A stretch of DNA of 64,000 nt from Doryteuthis pealeii (Eukaryota; Mollusca; Cephalopoda; Myopsida; Loliginidae). Positions 1 to 11,299 of this stretch are shown here, one piece after another. Location: positions 67,413,960 to 67,477,959 of the forward strand of contig CM042157.1 in NCBI GenBank assembly GCA_023376005.1, written 5' to 3'. The notes beneath the pieces are model-generated. The model saw nothing but the letters and a program-made list of their open reading frames with translations. It did no database searches and had not been told where the DNA came from. The translations under genes and the position numbers were made by a program. Every line of letters starts with the position of its first letter. Position 1 is the first letter of the stretch.

Positions 1-170
1 AATTTTTATTTTTATTTAGTTCATTTGTAATAGGGACATGCTTGAATAACCTCACTCATGTACGCATGTCCGATCATATCCAGTTTCTATTTATACATCG
101 AGCAACAAAATGGGGATATATTGATAATATTGTTTGCTATATTTATAAATAGTTTAATATCATTGAGAGA

Positions 171-208
<38 letters not shown>

Positions 209-890
209 TGTAGAAAAGTTATTTTCCTACCACGGTTTCAGTGTTTTTAGTACACTGTCTTCAGGGGAACTAAGTAAAGCTAATAAAATGTATATTCGCC
301 TGATTTAAGCTTATTTTTATTCTATATCTCCCAAAAGTCAATTAACTTTGGTCCCCAAAGTTTGTTCCTTTGAAGTTAGTGCTTAGTCAAACGTATGTTG
401 ACAGCCAGAGGTAATTAATGATTCTATTTAGCTATGCCCCTCCCCTATCCTATATTTTTATTACCTCTTCTTGCTTTACTTCTTATTTGAACTTTTGGAA
501 TTCTTGTACTCTGGTGAGTCTATTGAGCTAGATTTTCTCTTTTTTTTTTTTATATATATATACTTGGTGCATTTATTATATTTATTATATATCTAAATTA
601 ATTTTAGTGATACATTAATGATATTAGTGATATAAGTTAGTATAGCTTAGAATTAAAGTCAATGGCTCTTGGTAACTGTCAGTTTCCTCACCCATGTAAT
701 TTTCAAACCAATCACACAAACGAAAAACTGACAGTTACCAAGTACTGCTGATTTTTTGTGTTCTCTATCCTAACTTGTATATATAGTGACTTCATTTCAC
801 TATTAAATTAATTATTCATTTTCAAATAATTAAAATTAATTATTTTTGTCTCAGATCAGAACAGTGTTATTTACACTATATTTTTCATAT
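1..890. other. AT-rich intergenic DNA, no gene seen
   Basis: No convincing coding frame on either strand. The first ~110 bases are a direct repeat of 4073..4190, sharing the motif taatagggacatgcttgaat. A plain (AT)n run lies at about 173..206 and a T-rich tract near 540. A perfect 18-bp inverted repeat (668..685 with 725..742) could form a hairpin with a 39-nt loop. Confidence 0.8.
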
Positions 891-895
891 TTTCA

Positions 896-1213
896 AGACA
901 TTTTCTAACACACGTGGGCATGCCTACAAAGTCAGAAAACAGCACTGCTCACGTGACTTTCGGAAACATTTTTTCATGCTCAGAGTTGCGGAGACATGGA
1001 ATAAACTGCCCGTGTCTGTTGTAGGCTGCCGAACTATACCTGATGCCACTCTCCACATACATATGCACACGCGCACACATACATGCATATTACTACTGTA
1101 AACTGTTCATGTTCCTGACACTAATACATTATTCTGTGTACTAGACATGAGAATTTGATGAGTTGTGGTGCACCTGAGCACTGTACACAATAAATTTCAT
1201 TATTATTATTATA
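896..1213 (+). pseudogene. LINE reverse-transcriptase C-terminus and 3' end, truncated
   Basis: Reading from 904 gives SNTRGHAYKVRKQHCSRDF, then FRKHFF, VAETWNKLPVSVVG. This has the GHxYK and FF..R..ETWN(K/S)LP pattern typical of the extreme C-terminus of CR1/L2/jockey-like LINE ORF2. Compared with the copy at 2896, about 40 bases coding for the last residues are missing before the stop. The noncoding 3' end follows, with the motif gtgcacctgagcactgtaca, and ends in a short (ATT)n tail as LINE 3' ends often do. It is a dead 5'-truncated copy; the clade is not resolved. Confidence 0.75.
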
Positions 1214-1768
1214 CATACGTGTGTCTGTGTATACTTGGTCCTAATGTTCTTCTGTGGACGCCTAGATGTGAACACACCAGTGTAGGCCGAAAAGAAAAAA
1301 AAACTACATCAATCAGTTCTGTGTGAGCTGTGGATGCAGCGTGGAAGACCTTCCAGGGGTGATGACAGATAGGGATTGGGTGGCAAGAGAGAGTCATGGG
1401 AATTGATGTTGTCACCATGACTGATGATGATGATTATTATTTAATAGATAATCAGTGAGGATTTGGTAACGTTGTGATTGAGACAATATAATTTGTAAAT
1501 CAAATACACACCAAAAAAATGATAAATCCAAAATGGGGAAAACTTAGACATGATTTATTTGATAACTAGAAGCGGCTACCTAGCATCACCTGGGTAGAGA
1601 GGTGGGTAACCCTGGTGTCTTGATTTGTTTACTTTTGAAATTTACAAATGCTGGACATTTTTAAGTAGAACTTCAATGCTATTTCTATGTATATTTTGAT
1701 TTTTAAATATCTTTGAATATAAATCAAATCTTCATAATTTTTGCACAAAAAACAAACGGTAATATTTA

Positions 1769-1809
<41 letters not shown>
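1214..1809. other. AT-rich intergenic DNA, no gene seen
   Basis: Only short chance frames are present. An (AT)n microsatellite at about 1774..1810 abuts the 5' end of the following Helitron. Confidence 0.75.
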
Positions 1810-1812
<3 letters not shown>

Positions 1813-2398
1813 ATATATAATGGAGATTGTGTGTTTTCTGTCTGTAACCGAAACATATAACTCAAGTCACATCACAATTCTCTTGTTATTGACATCACAT
1901 TTTCCATGTTTTATTTTTATCTAAACCTCAATTATTAATAAAATTGTCTTACATTATTAATACTGTTTGTCTACATACTGACAACATGCAATTATTTATA
2001 TACCATATTAATTAAAAAATCGAATTTAATAAATATGTGCTTAGTATTATTGATTTCTAACTGTTTGGTTTTATTTTAATGATATAAGCAAAATTCTCTT
2101 CATGAATCTTAAATGAAATCCATTATAAAATAACTGTCATTTTATTCTTAACTTCCTCTTTTAACTAAATACTTAAATTGAAAAAAATAACAATGGACGA
2201 GAGTGATGAAAGAGTAAGTTTCAGTTGTTCCATTTTTTATTATACTCCCTCTGTTTCAAATCTTTTATTATACTCCCTCTGTTTCAAATATTTTTATCTG
2301 TATTCTTATTTAGTTTCATTAGCCTTTCTAATTTAATACAACATTTTATTACATTAAAACTTAAATACTTGCACCCGGAGGGTGCATATATTTGCTAG
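1810..2398 (+). mobile_element. Non-autonomous Helitron, TC...CTAG ends
   Basis: The left end begins TCTATATATAATGGAGATTG. The right end has a GC-rich hairpin (gcacccggagggtgc) a few bases upstream of CTAG, followed by T. A 5' TC and a 3' hairpin plus CTRR are Helitron hallmarks. There is no Rep or helicase coding, so it is a short non-autonomous copy. Close relatives lie at 7028..7947 and, in fragments, at 22149..22487 and 58640..58750. Confidence 0.72.
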
Positions 2399-2739
2399 TA
2401 TATATATATTTACTTTGTCATTAATTGTTTTATTTTTCGTAGTTTAATCCATACACACACATATGCGCACACACCCATTATATATGTATAGATAGAATAT
2501 ATATCCAATCTTGTGAGTTTAACTATCTCTAAGTAGCAGAATAAAAGTTTCTTTAGTCCTACTCATAGATAAGACACACACAGAAACAGGTTTTAGAATG
2601 AATTGTAAACAAATTTCCCCAACTCATGTTTATTTAAATTATGTTTTATCAACTTCAGTTTTAGAGAGCTACATGTTTATTAGACCTCCTTAAGCATTTC
2701 ATTATATATGGCTGGATTTACACAATTTTCTAATAAGGT

Positions 2740-2890
2740 GTACCGTAGTGGTAGTACCTGTTAGGATCCGAACTATGGGTTAAATAGAAAAATGTGTTTA
2801 TAAAAAAAAATTGAATATCCATTAAGAATGAATTTATTTCAAAACTTGTTGGCATTAAATGACCCACTTAGGTTGATATGCCTTAAAACC
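2740..2890 (+). repeat. Element E 3' tail fragment
   Basis: Carries the motif ggtagtacctgttagg, then gggttaaatagaaaaatgtg, then the shared tail (cattaaatgacccac...ggttgatatgcc). The same tail is found at 38020..38168 and 57420..57590. No coding capacity. Confidence 0.7.
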
Positions 2891-2895
2891 CTCCA

Positions 2896-3390
2896 TCAGG
2901 CATCTACCATACTCTGAACGTCTCGCAGCCCTGGGAATGGATTCGCTGAAACTTCGGCGTCTGGCAACTGACCTGGTAAATGCTCATAAGGTCATTAATC
3001 ATCTTAAACAGCAACCTTGAGCACCTTTTTGATCTCCAACTTTCAACACACGTGGCATGCCTACAAAGTCAGAAAACAGCACTGCTCACGTGACTTTTGG
3101 AAACATTTTTTCACGCTCAGAATTGCGGAGACATGGATAAACTGCCCGCATCTGTTGTAGGCTGCCGAAGCACTGAGTCTTTCAAAGCCTCCATGCTTCC
3201 TGTGGTCCGCCGACACTATACCTGATGCCACTCTCCACATACATATGCACACACACGCGCACACATACATGCATATTTCTACTGTAAACTGTTCATGTTC
3301 CTGACACTAATACATTATTCTGTGTACTTGACATGAGACTTTGATGAGTTGTGGTGCACCTGAGCACTGTACACAATAAATTTCATTATT
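2896..3390 (+). pseudogene. LINE reverse-transcriptase C-terminus with frameshifts
   Basis: Reads ERLAALGMDSLKLRRLATDL, then VNAHKVINHL, matching the R(L)..L.L.SL..RR...D(L/M)....K(I/V) block near the end of non-LTR reverse transcriptases. It continues into GHAYKVRKQHCSRDF and FKASMLPVV.RHYT, then a stop. Relative to the copy at 8099..8530 two small deletions (near 3010 and 3135) break the frame. The 3' noncoding end is shared with 896..1213. A 5'-truncated, inactive insertion. Confidence 0.8.
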
Positions 3391-3419
3391 AAAACAGACC
3401 AAACCAAACAAAAAAGGTG

Positions 3420-3560
3420 TCCCATCGTGGTGTAATTGTTAGCAAGTTAGTCTTGCAGATTTATTACTACTGAATAGTGAGTTCAATTTATGTTGGATAC
3501 CTAATACTTGCCGCTTTTATTATAAGGTAGGATGTGACACAATGTCAAGGTTGTAAGTTT
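3420..3560 (+). mobile_element. SINE-D, tRNA-like head
   Basis: The head ccatcgtggtgtaattgtta resembles a tRNA D-arm (A box), and gtgagttcaattta sits at B-box distance. It ends in a diverged ggtaggatgtgacac tail. A sister copy lies at 26683..26815. Confidence 0.55.
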
Positions 3561-4072
3561 GGGAGAGTATTCAAGCTATAATTATCATATTTTTTGTGTA
3601 GCATGTCCTTTTTGTTCCTTTTCTTTCTTTCTAATAAAAATGGAATGGTCCATTATTTAGCTGAGGTGACAACACTCGTAAGAATTTTGTGGATAAGAAA
3701 CACCAGATAATGAGGATTTACATTTTTGCATTTCATCTTAGATGATTTGGACAATCTCATTTTTATTTTGGTGTTGCCAGATGATAATGGTCACACAATC
3801 AAGGAACACAAGTATTGATATATAGATGTAGAATAAACGTGGACTTAGATGAATAACAAAAAACACCAAACCTTGATAGGAGAGTAGGTATTTACTCCAC
3901 CCATTTGCCACAGGTTGGATGTGACACAAGGTGAAGGTTGCAAGTATGGAGAAGTATTTTAGTTATAAAGACAAATCAAAAAAATGTTTTTTTTCTATTA
4001 TTCTCTTGTATTCATTGATTGAAAGAATTTGACAATAATAACCTTCCTCCATGTTATGTTATGTATATTTAA
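3561..4072. other. AT-rich intergenic DNA, no gene seen
   Basis: The block around 3650..3730 (ttagctgaggtgacaacact) recurs in inverted orientation at about 15655..15745, so it belongs to an unclassified dispersed repeat. Apparent frames are low complexity. Confidence 0.65.
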
Positions 4073-4190
4073 ATGTTTATTTTTATTTAGTTCATTTGTA
4101 ATAGGGACATGCTTGAATGACCCTCACTCATGTATATAAACTTGTCAAATTATATCTATAATTTCTATTTATATATGTTTACACCTAAAT
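4073..4190 (+). repeat. Direct repeat of the window start
   Basis: Matches 1..110 with small differences, including ttcatttgtaatagggacat. The family is not identified. Confidence 0.65.
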
Positions 4191-4391
4191 AAATAGGTTG
4201 GCCATTTTTTTGTAAAATGGCATATCAACACTGTGGGTTATTTAATGCCAAATTTTTTTTTTCTTGCTATTTATATGAATAGTTTGTAGGTAAATCTTTT
4301 GTTTTTAAACAAATTGCGAGTCAACAGTTAGTAATCAATTTTGTTTTACAGTTGTACTTTTGTAGAACTCATTTTTGATTTATTTATCCTA

Positions 4392-4562
4392 TTGATGGGA
4401 CGCTAATAGGTACTACCCCTCTGGATCAGAGTGGACCTAGGAGTAATGCAATGAAGATTTAGTCCACTCCCAGAGCTCCAGAATTGGAAACTCACAACTA
4501 GATGTAGTATCATTCCCAGGACATTAAGATCTTCAGCCACCGCCTTCTAGCACATATATGAT
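4392..4562 (-). repeat. Element E fragment
   Basis: Reverse-strand copy of the block that reads gggtcttcatgtcctggga in other copies, with the ggtactacc and ccgccttctagcac motifs. It is shorter and more diverged than the foldback at 37352..38168. Confidence 0.6.
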
Positions 4563-4737
4563 AAAAATTGGATTTTTGCCATAATATCCATTTATTTATT
4601 TATTCATAATACTCTGTATATGTAAAAATATATACACAAATCTTCATATGTATGTTCTGAGTTCTCAATTTTGGTTGAATCCTATCAAAGTAACACTTGA
4701 TATCACACACACACACACACGCACATATATATATATA

Positions 4738-4972
4738 TAAGTCGTCGGGGTTGCCTAAAGTTGGTATCAGCAAGGGAGTCTATCCCCTTTTCACTAGCAC
4801 TAGACCAAGGAGATTGTTTTTGCGTCTTTGGTGGAGCGCCACACCTACCATCAGCTCCTTACTTTACCGCACAGATCCTGTGCTACTCATACGCTAAGTT
4901 GGCAAGGGCTGGTATAGAACTAGGAACCTAGTGGTTTCTAGCTGAACGCTCTACCGACTGAGACGATTCATT
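4738..4972 (-). mobile_element. SINE-B, tRNA-Lys-like head
   Basis: On the minus strand it starts with a tRNA-like head (cagtcggtagagcgttcagc), then an atgagtagcacaggatctgt body, a (c)aaaaacaatctccttggtcta block and a gatagactccctt segment. It is related to copies at 20995, 24649, 26356 and 60779. The B box is diverged. Confidence 0.7.
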
Positions 4973-5676
4973 TATGAATATAAAACACACTGCTTAACTT
5001 TGGTGATCTTGTGGGAACTAGTGCTAAGCCTGACTTGTGATAGTAAGTTCTTTTTAAAATATTGCTAGTTACTTTTATTCCAAATGAATACCCCAAGCCT
5101 TGTGGCAAATTAATTCAAGCTTAGTAAATGTCTATCGAGAATGCAAACAAAAGATTCCTTCCTAATTATCAACACTAGAAATAGTTTTTTTTTTTTTTTT
5201 TTTTCCTTTTTTATTTATTTATTTTTTTTGTCCTATCAGATGAATAAAACTTGTAACAGCTGGCTTGATATAAAATACCAATTGCCTAAACTATACCATG
5301 TCTAATTATCTTTGGGGTGGTAGAATGAGGCAAGCCGTCGCCATAAACAGTAATTCCCATGAAATCACATAAAATCCATGTTGCCTGTGGGTGTTGTTTG
5401 ATTAAACTCGGATGTTCCAAAAAATGATTCCATGTAATTGATTGTAATAGATTATTTTGTTCTACACTACATTTTTATATTTGAGAAATTTTGGTTATAA
5501 ATATTTCTAACTCATTAAATTATTTGCAAGTGTTAAGATGCAATATAAAAAGTGATTTTTTTTTTTTTTTTTTATTTATGAAGTAATGTTATGAAGAAAT
5601 GGAAATGAATCCGAAAGTATGTGGAAAAGTAATAAATAAAAATTATGAAATATATAAATAGTATTTCTCGTTTTTG

Positions 5677-5830
5677 AGATGAGGCTTGATAATTAGTATC
5701 CTTTGGATTATTCGGACTATTGTCCTCATCTTTATTGTTATCTATACAACGTTTCAGCCAGTGTGCCCTCTGGCCTTCTTTAGGTATTTCTTGTTGGACT
5801 CAGGAGCCTTCTTGTCGTAATCGGAAGCCA
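5677..5830 (+). repeat. Foldback G fragment
   Basis: Contains gatgaggcttgata, then cggactattgtcctcatctt and acaacgtttcagcc. These arms are shared with 34437..34645 and 44930..45160. Only one arm is obvious. Confidence 0.6.
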
Positions 5831-6233
5831 TCAAGGAACATTGAACCCAACCATTTATTTGATCCACGGAGGTATACTGTTCTCATTCCGCTAACTAGCT
5901 GGGGTACAGGTGTTAAGCTGTGTTAATTATTATTCTATGTTACTGTCACCCTTAACCATAAATAGTAGATGATAAAATAACTAAAAATAAATTAAAAAAA
6001 TTAGAATTAAAAAAAATATACTATCTTATAAGTAAAAGTAAGTAAAGTTGACAAGTGGCCTAATGTGGTATCAGCCATACAGCAAGGGAGTCTATCCCCT
6101 CTTCACTAGCGCTAGACCAAGTAGATTGGAATAGATTTTTTGTTCTACTACATTATTACATTTGAGAAATTTTGGTTATATATATTTCTAACTCATTAAA
6201 TTATCTACAAGTTTTAAAATGCAATATAAAAAG

Positions 6234-6571
6234 CAGTGATGCTGATAGCTTTTTAATTTAGCGCATTCTGGGACGCACATATTTGCATTGAATGAGTTCA
6301 CAGAAAAATTTATGGGTCCCAACTAAAGTTTTTCAATAGATTGTAGGGTTTTTATTTATGATCTGGGGAAAAAACTAAAGCTGTCTAACTCCTACCTAGT
6401 AACCTATCCTGTGTAATTCGTTTCAATAGAAACTATTGAAATGTATTTACAGTTAGCTTGAAATGGTGAGGAAGAAAAAAGAAAAACACTGGGATGCATG
6501 GATATGATTTTAGCATCCTTTTAGATTTTTGCGTGTCAGGTATGCATCCTGCATTCCTATCAGCATTTCTG
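6234..6571 (+). mobile_element. MITE-F, terminal inverted repeats
   Basis: The left end cagtgatgctgatag is matched by the right end ctatcagcatttctg as an inverted repeat. There is no coding capacity. Flanks are ataaaaag and aaaagtga, while the unoccupied duplicate at 5530..5560 reads ataaaaagtga, implying a 5-base (aaaag) target duplication. Other copies are at 16028, 39941 and 58192. The superfamily is unresolved. Confidence 0.8.
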
Positions 6572-7027
6572 AAAAGTGATTTTTTTTTTACTAATGAAGT
6601 AAGGTTATGAAGAAATGGAAATGAATCCGACAGTATGTGGAAAAGTAATAAATAAAAATTATGAAATATATAAATAGTTGATGATTAGAATTAAAAAAAA
6701 CAAACTATCTTATGAGAAAAAGTAAGTAAAGTTGACAGGGTGGTCTAATGTCGGTATCAGCTGGATAGTGAAGGAGTCTATCCCTCTTCACTAGCGCTAG
6801 ACCAAGGAGATATCACATATTACCAATACCCTGATGATGGTTTAATATACAAACTGAAATGTTTAATGTTGGGTAATACTTCTAACTACAATAAAATCAT
6901 CCTCAAAAGACCTTGTTTTTTCATTTATTTTATGTTTATATTAATAGTGGTTATATAAAACATTAAAATCTAATAGTAAATAGTGGATAGAAAATATATT
7001 ATTTATCTTAATTCATATTACAAGTCT

Positions 7028-7947
7028 TCTTATTATAATGGAGATTGTGTGTTTGTATGTCTGTAACTGAAACTATTCCACTACTCAAGTCACAATTCCG
7101 TTTAGTTATTTATGTTACATTCTCCATTATTTTATCTTTATTTAAACCTTAATTAAAGATTTACCTTGGTTAAAGTCATGGGAAATGGTCTCGTCACCCC
7201 GAGTTCAAATCCTGGATGTGGTAATTGCATTTCACTTAGCGCTAATACCCTTGGGAAAGGTATGAATCCTACTCTCCCTCCAGCTATGGATAAATAGTAA
7301 GGCAGACTGGACTCTTTAACCTTGGTTAGGCAACCAGTCTAGGAGAAGGAAAACTCTGAATTTAAACCTGTTGAACTCCGCTTAAGAAATTGACTTAGTG
7401 TTGCATCCTGCTTGTGCGGAGGGGTTGGTAAATATATATTTAAACCATAATTATTTATAAAATTGTTTTACATTATTAATACTGTTGTCCTTACCTATAC
7501 TAACAACATAGAATTGTATTCATATATACAACAAAATAGCGGTTTACAGTGTGATCGGGAAGACTAATTTGCATATTGATTTTAAAAAATTTTATTTTAT
7601 TCAATATGTGCTCGGTATTATTGATTTCTAATTGTTTGGTTTTGCCTTATTGAATATAAGCAAACATCTTGGGGATAAATCTTAAAAGAAATCCATTAAC
7701 AAGAAAAAAATAACTGTAATTTTATTCTTTACTTCCTATTTTAACCAAATAGTTAAATTAGGCAAATTTAGCAATGAAAGGCAGTAGTGATGTAAGAACA
7801 AGTTCCAGTTGTTCTATTTTTTTTTTATACCCCCTTCTCTGTTTCAAATCTTTTATATTTAGTTTCATTAGCCTTTCTAATTTAATATATTTTATTACTT
7901 TAAAATTTAAATACTTGCACCCTGTGGAGGGTGTATATATTTGCTAG
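7028..7947 (+). mobile_element. Non-autonomous Helitron interrupted by SINE-A
   Basis: The 5' end is TCTTATTATAATGGAGATTG. The 3' end has an imperfect hairpin (gcaccctgtggagggtg) followed by CTAG|T. It is homologous to 1810..2398 on both sides of an inserted SINE-A at about 7163..7440. No coding capacity. Confidence 0.72.
7163..7440 (+). mobile_element. SINE-A inside a Helitron
   Basis: The tRNA-like head is partly degraded but retains the B-box-like gagttcaaatcctgg. The conserved body (agcgctaatacccttgggaa) and gaggggttggtaaata tail follow. It lies between homologous halves of the Helitron, so it inserted later. Confidence 0.75.
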
Positions 7948-8098
7948 TATTACTAATAGACAAACCTATAATTAGAAATAGAAGAATTGTATATGTTGAG
8001 TAAACAGTTAAATATTTCGACCACTTAACTGTTCTCATATTTTTATCCACTTAAATATTCATATCAATTAAAATAAAAATATTACTGACTACAGATTA

Positions 8099-8530
8099 AA
8101 ATAATAATTTATTGTGTGCAGTGCTCAGGTGCACCACAACTCATCAAAGTCTCATGTCAAGTACACAGCATAATGTATTAGTGTCAGGAACATGAACAGT
8201 TTACAGTAGTAATATGCATGTATGTATGTGTGTGCGTGTGTGCATATGTATGTGGAGAGTGGCATCAGGTATAGTGTCGGAGGACCACAGGAAGCATGGA
8301 GGCTTTGAAAGACTCAGTGTTTCGGCAGCCTACAACAGACGCGGACAGTTTATTCCATGTCTCTGCAATTCTGAGCGTGAAAAAATGTTTCTGAAAGTCA
8401 CGAGAGCAGTGCCGTTTTCTGACTTTGTAGGCATGCCCATGTGTGTTAGAAAGATGGAGATCAAAAAGGTGCTCAAGGTTGCTGTTGTTAAGATGATTAA
8501 TGACCTTATGAGCGTTTACCAGGTCAGTTT
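8099..8530 (-). pseudogene. LINE reverse-transcriptase C-terminus and 3' end
   Basis: The minus strand reads LVNAHKVINHLNNSNLEHLF, then GHAYKVRKRHCSRDF, KHFFTLRIAETWNKLSASVV and SFKASMLPVVLRHYT before a stop. This is the last ~100 residues of a CR1/L2/jockey-like ORF2 and the most intact of the local copies. The 3' noncoding end runs down to about 8099. The plus-strand frame over the same bases is an antisense shadow. Confidence 0.8.
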
Positions 8531-8637
8531 GTCTAGTTTATTTCCTTTGTACTAAAGGGTTTATTAATGCAGTATTTTGCTTTAATCAAATCTATAAATA
8601 CCTTAAAATACCTTTGTTTTTATACAGGGGTGGTGGG

Positions 8638-9105
8638 GATTGCTGTGGCGTAGTGGCTAACATGCTCAACTGTGATATCGTAGTAAGAGAGTTCTGTTAT
8701 GATTTTTGTGGTCATACTTTCGGCTTCAAGCAAGAGCGGTGTCCTGTGGAGATCCTTGGTGTTAAGCAGAGCGCAAACCTTAGTGAAGAATCCTTTGGTT
8801 GTTCCTTGTTGCTTCTCAGTCTTGCAAGTCCTTTATCAATAATTGCAAATGGACGTCTGTCAGTATCAGCCAATTAAGTAGTTAACCAACCACGTATTTT
8901 TAAAGCTGTTGATTAGCTTTTTATATTCCAAGAAGTTTAAACTCCAGTCACACTATTATGTTCAATTTCAGTCTAATTCCCTTGGGAAAGGAAGGAACTC
9001 CCTCATACCCCCAGCTATGGGTTAAATAGTACCACAACTATTCTTTTGCAAGGATGGCTTTGGCATTAAATAACCAATGAAGGTTGATATGCCATTAAAC
9101 AGCCG
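8638..9105 (+). mobile_element. SINE-C with internal insertion
   Basis: The head gtggcgtagtggctaacatg resembles an A box, and the unit ends in the shared tail cattaaataacc...ggttgatatgcc. Compared with 32943..33180 there is about 250 bp extra between the head and the body (about 8697..8950), beginning near gttatgatttttgtgg. The extra block recurs at 20110..20262 and partly at 11580..11720. Confidence 0.6.
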
Positions 9106-9698
9106 GTATAGAACTCCGATCGATTCAGCATCAGTTGGACAGCTTAACTGCTCAGCCATCGTCACCCACAGAATGCGAAGGGGATTTTAACCGTTTTTTA
9201 ATACACACATCTGTATGTATGTAAAGGCCGCCATAGTGCTCCACCCCTTTTATAGGAGAGCATTATATATATATATATGATAAAAAGGGTTTCAGTTTTG
9301 TCATAATAGTAGTAAAGTCAGGACAATCATACTCAAGAAATTGACCCTGTGTCACACTTGCTTGTGCAGTGCGTTAGTAAATATATAAATATATATTTGA
9401 ATAAAAGCCGAACAGATTTCTAAACAGGCAGGAAATATTTTAAAAAAGCCTAACAAGTTTGATGAATGAATTTAGTGAAGCACATTTGAACCTTTTTTAA
9501 TTCTTGAATATCATTAGGGTGACCAAGTGCAGGAGACATTTAAAAAAAAAAAAAAAAGAACTGGATATGTACTTTTAGATATGAAAATATTTCCGAGTAT
9601 AGTCAGCATCATGTTATATTTAAATATGGTAATGTTAGAAAGGAGATAAAGAGAAATGACCTTGTGTCACATCCTGCTTATGTGGAGGGGTTGGTGAA

Positions 9699-9739
<41 letters not shown>

Positions 9740-9954
9740 TTCAATGAAAGAAAAACTTAACAAACCGTCATTTGGCTATTATAAATTCATTTCAACCAGA
9801 AACTCAATACAAGTCTAGTCTCATCAGATGGCATTTACATAAAGACTGAGAAAGACAGAATATATATATATATAATCTTTGCAAAGCTTTGGTGATGTTT
9901 TCTTCAGTAAAAACAACTGTCTGCTTTATTTCTTGTTTGTGCTAAATTATCCAT
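9106..9954. other. Intergenic DNA with microsatellites and SINE-A tails
   Basis: No coding frame. Two isolated SINE-A 3' tails occur near 9345..9385 and 9655..9700. (AT)n tracts lie at about 9262..9278, 9700..9738 and 9860..9873. Confidence 0.7.
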
Positions 9955-10165
9955 TGGTTTGGTTTCTTTGTTAATGGCATATCAACCTTTATGGGTTATT
10001 TAATACCATAGTCATCTTTGTAGATGAACAATAGCAATACTATTTAACCTATATCTGTGAGTAAGAGGGGGTTCATACCTTTCCCAAGAGTATTAGTCCA
10101 CAAGGAAAGAATAGTGTGACTGAGATGTCACAGTCCAGCATGTTAGTTGTTATGCCATGGGAACC
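9955..10165 (-). mobile_element. SINE-C-like element, 3' tail intact
   Basis: The minus strand carries the cccttgggaaagg-type body, a paired atagt...accta segment and the tail ending ggttgatatgccatta. It matches the 3' two-thirds of 32943..33180. The head is diverged. Confidence 0.6.
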
Positions 10166-10244
10166 TCCCCCAGCAATTCAGAATGTGGTTGCAAGATGAC
10201 AAACTGTTGTAGAACAAAATGGCAGATCTATTGAACATTTGATA

Positions 10245-10635
10245 TCTATTAATAATGGAGATTCGCTTCCGGTTTTTGTCTGTAACAAAAACTACGTCAC
10301 TGCTTACGTCACATTACCCAAAATCGTCATAACATAGAATAAATACACTGAAAATTTGAACATGCAACATTAGACAGTCCTCATTGTTTTTTAAAACAAG
10401 TTTTAATAAATACATGACTGGTATTATATATCTATATATAGTTTGTTTTATTTTAATACATATTTAAAGTTTACATTTCAAATTGTTTTATATTTTAATC
10501 CTGTAATGAATTTGATGATTTTACTTACTTAGGGTACAAACTTGCTGACATTGAATTTTTAACTCCCATCCCTCAGGCAATATGTTTCAAAAATCTATTT
10601 TTACATCGCCCGGAGGGTGTTTTTTATTTTGCTAG
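10245..10635 (+). mobile_element. Non-autonomous Helitron, complete ends
   Basis: The 5' end TCTATTAATAATGGAGATTC and the 3' hairpin region gcccggagggtg before CTAG|T define a 391-bp element with no coding capacity. It belongs to a second Helitron subfamily, with relatives at 14920, 15365, 17051 and 27582. Confidence 0.75.
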
Positions 10636-10764
10636 TTATTTTAATGAACCCCATTTATAAACTGTCATATTGCATTTTAGGTTTGTTATTTTTCTTTGTA
10701 ATACAGTCTTGTGATTCATTTAAAAAGCAAGCAACATTAGGCTTATCATGTATGTATGTGTATA

Positions 10765-11045
10765 TGTGGTCTAATGGTTAGAGTCGTAGGAAATGAACTC
10801 GTCGACCCGAGTTCAATTCCTGGATGAATCTGTTTACATTTCACATGGCGCTAATACCCTTGGGAAAGGTATGAATCCAATTCTCCCTCCAGCTATGGGT
10901 AAATAGCAGGACAGACTGGGCTCTTTAACCATGGTTAGGTAACCAGTCTAGGAGAAGGAAAACTCTGAATTCAAACCTGTTAAACTCCGCTTCAGAAACT
11001 GACCTTGTGTCACATCCTGCTCATGCAGAGGGGTTGGTAAATATA
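10765..11045 (+). mobile_element. SINE-A, full length
   Basis: The head reads tggtctaatggttagagtcg (A-box-like), with gagttcaattcctgg as the B box. The body motifs gctaatacccttgggaaagg and taaccagtctaggagaagg precede the gaggggttggtaaata tail with an AT run. This is the expected layout of a Pol III-driven tRNA-derived SINE. Confidence 0.85.
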
Positions 11046-11054
11046 TATATGTAT

Positions 11055-11249
11055 GTATGCCGAACAGCTAGTGGTCACAAGTGTCACATGAGAGTTCACA
11101 GTGATGCGTATACAGTGCCTGTTGACGGAGTCAACACTGATCGTTATGTGTGCCAGATATGTTCTAAGTTATGCAAGTCACTGGCAGGATTGAAATGTCC
11201 TGAACGAGCTCACAAACGGACAATGTATGAAGGAGTGACAGTCACCTGA
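11055..11249 (+). pseudogene. LINE-derived zinc-knuckle C-terminal fragment
   Basis: The frame contains ASGHKCHMRVHSDAY, then RYVCQICSKLCKSLAGLKCP and ERAHK, a CxxC...L..H-like knuckle of the type found at the C-terminus of several non-LTR retrotransposon ORF2 proteins. It begins directly after the SINE-A tail and stops at 11247. No start codon belongs to it and no upstream domain is visible. A LINE relic is the best reading; a host zinc-finger exon is less likely because no splice sites fit. Confidence 0.5.
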
Positions 11250-11299
11250 AAAGATGTTGCAATCAATATATATGTATGTACTCAACATTTTGAATTAAA

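Larger units (their letters stand above)
5440..6812 (+). repeat. Tandem segmental duplication, ~680-bp units
   Basis: Unit 1 begins near 5448 and unit 2 near 6126. Both share gagaaattttggttata, then taactcattaaattat, gaagaaatggaaatgaatcc and, further on, gttgaca before a minus-strand SINE-B 3' piece (5' sides of 6037..6125 and 6719..6812). Unit 1 alone carries a foldback G fragment and unit 2 alone carries MITE-F, so both insertions may post-date the duplication. No gene is involved. Confidence 0.7.

Noticed and set aside
8214..8555. 113-residue plus-strand frame
   Set aside because: It is antisense to a clear LINE ORF2 C-terminus on the minus strand.
10765..10840. Functional tRNA gene at a SINE-A head
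   Set aside because: A and B boxes are present but the cloverleaf does not close and the same head occurs with the same body at many loci.
11007..11060. ATG at 11007 as the start of a zinc-finger gene
   Set aside because: This part of the frame is the SINE-A tail; only the later segment resembles a LINE knuckle.
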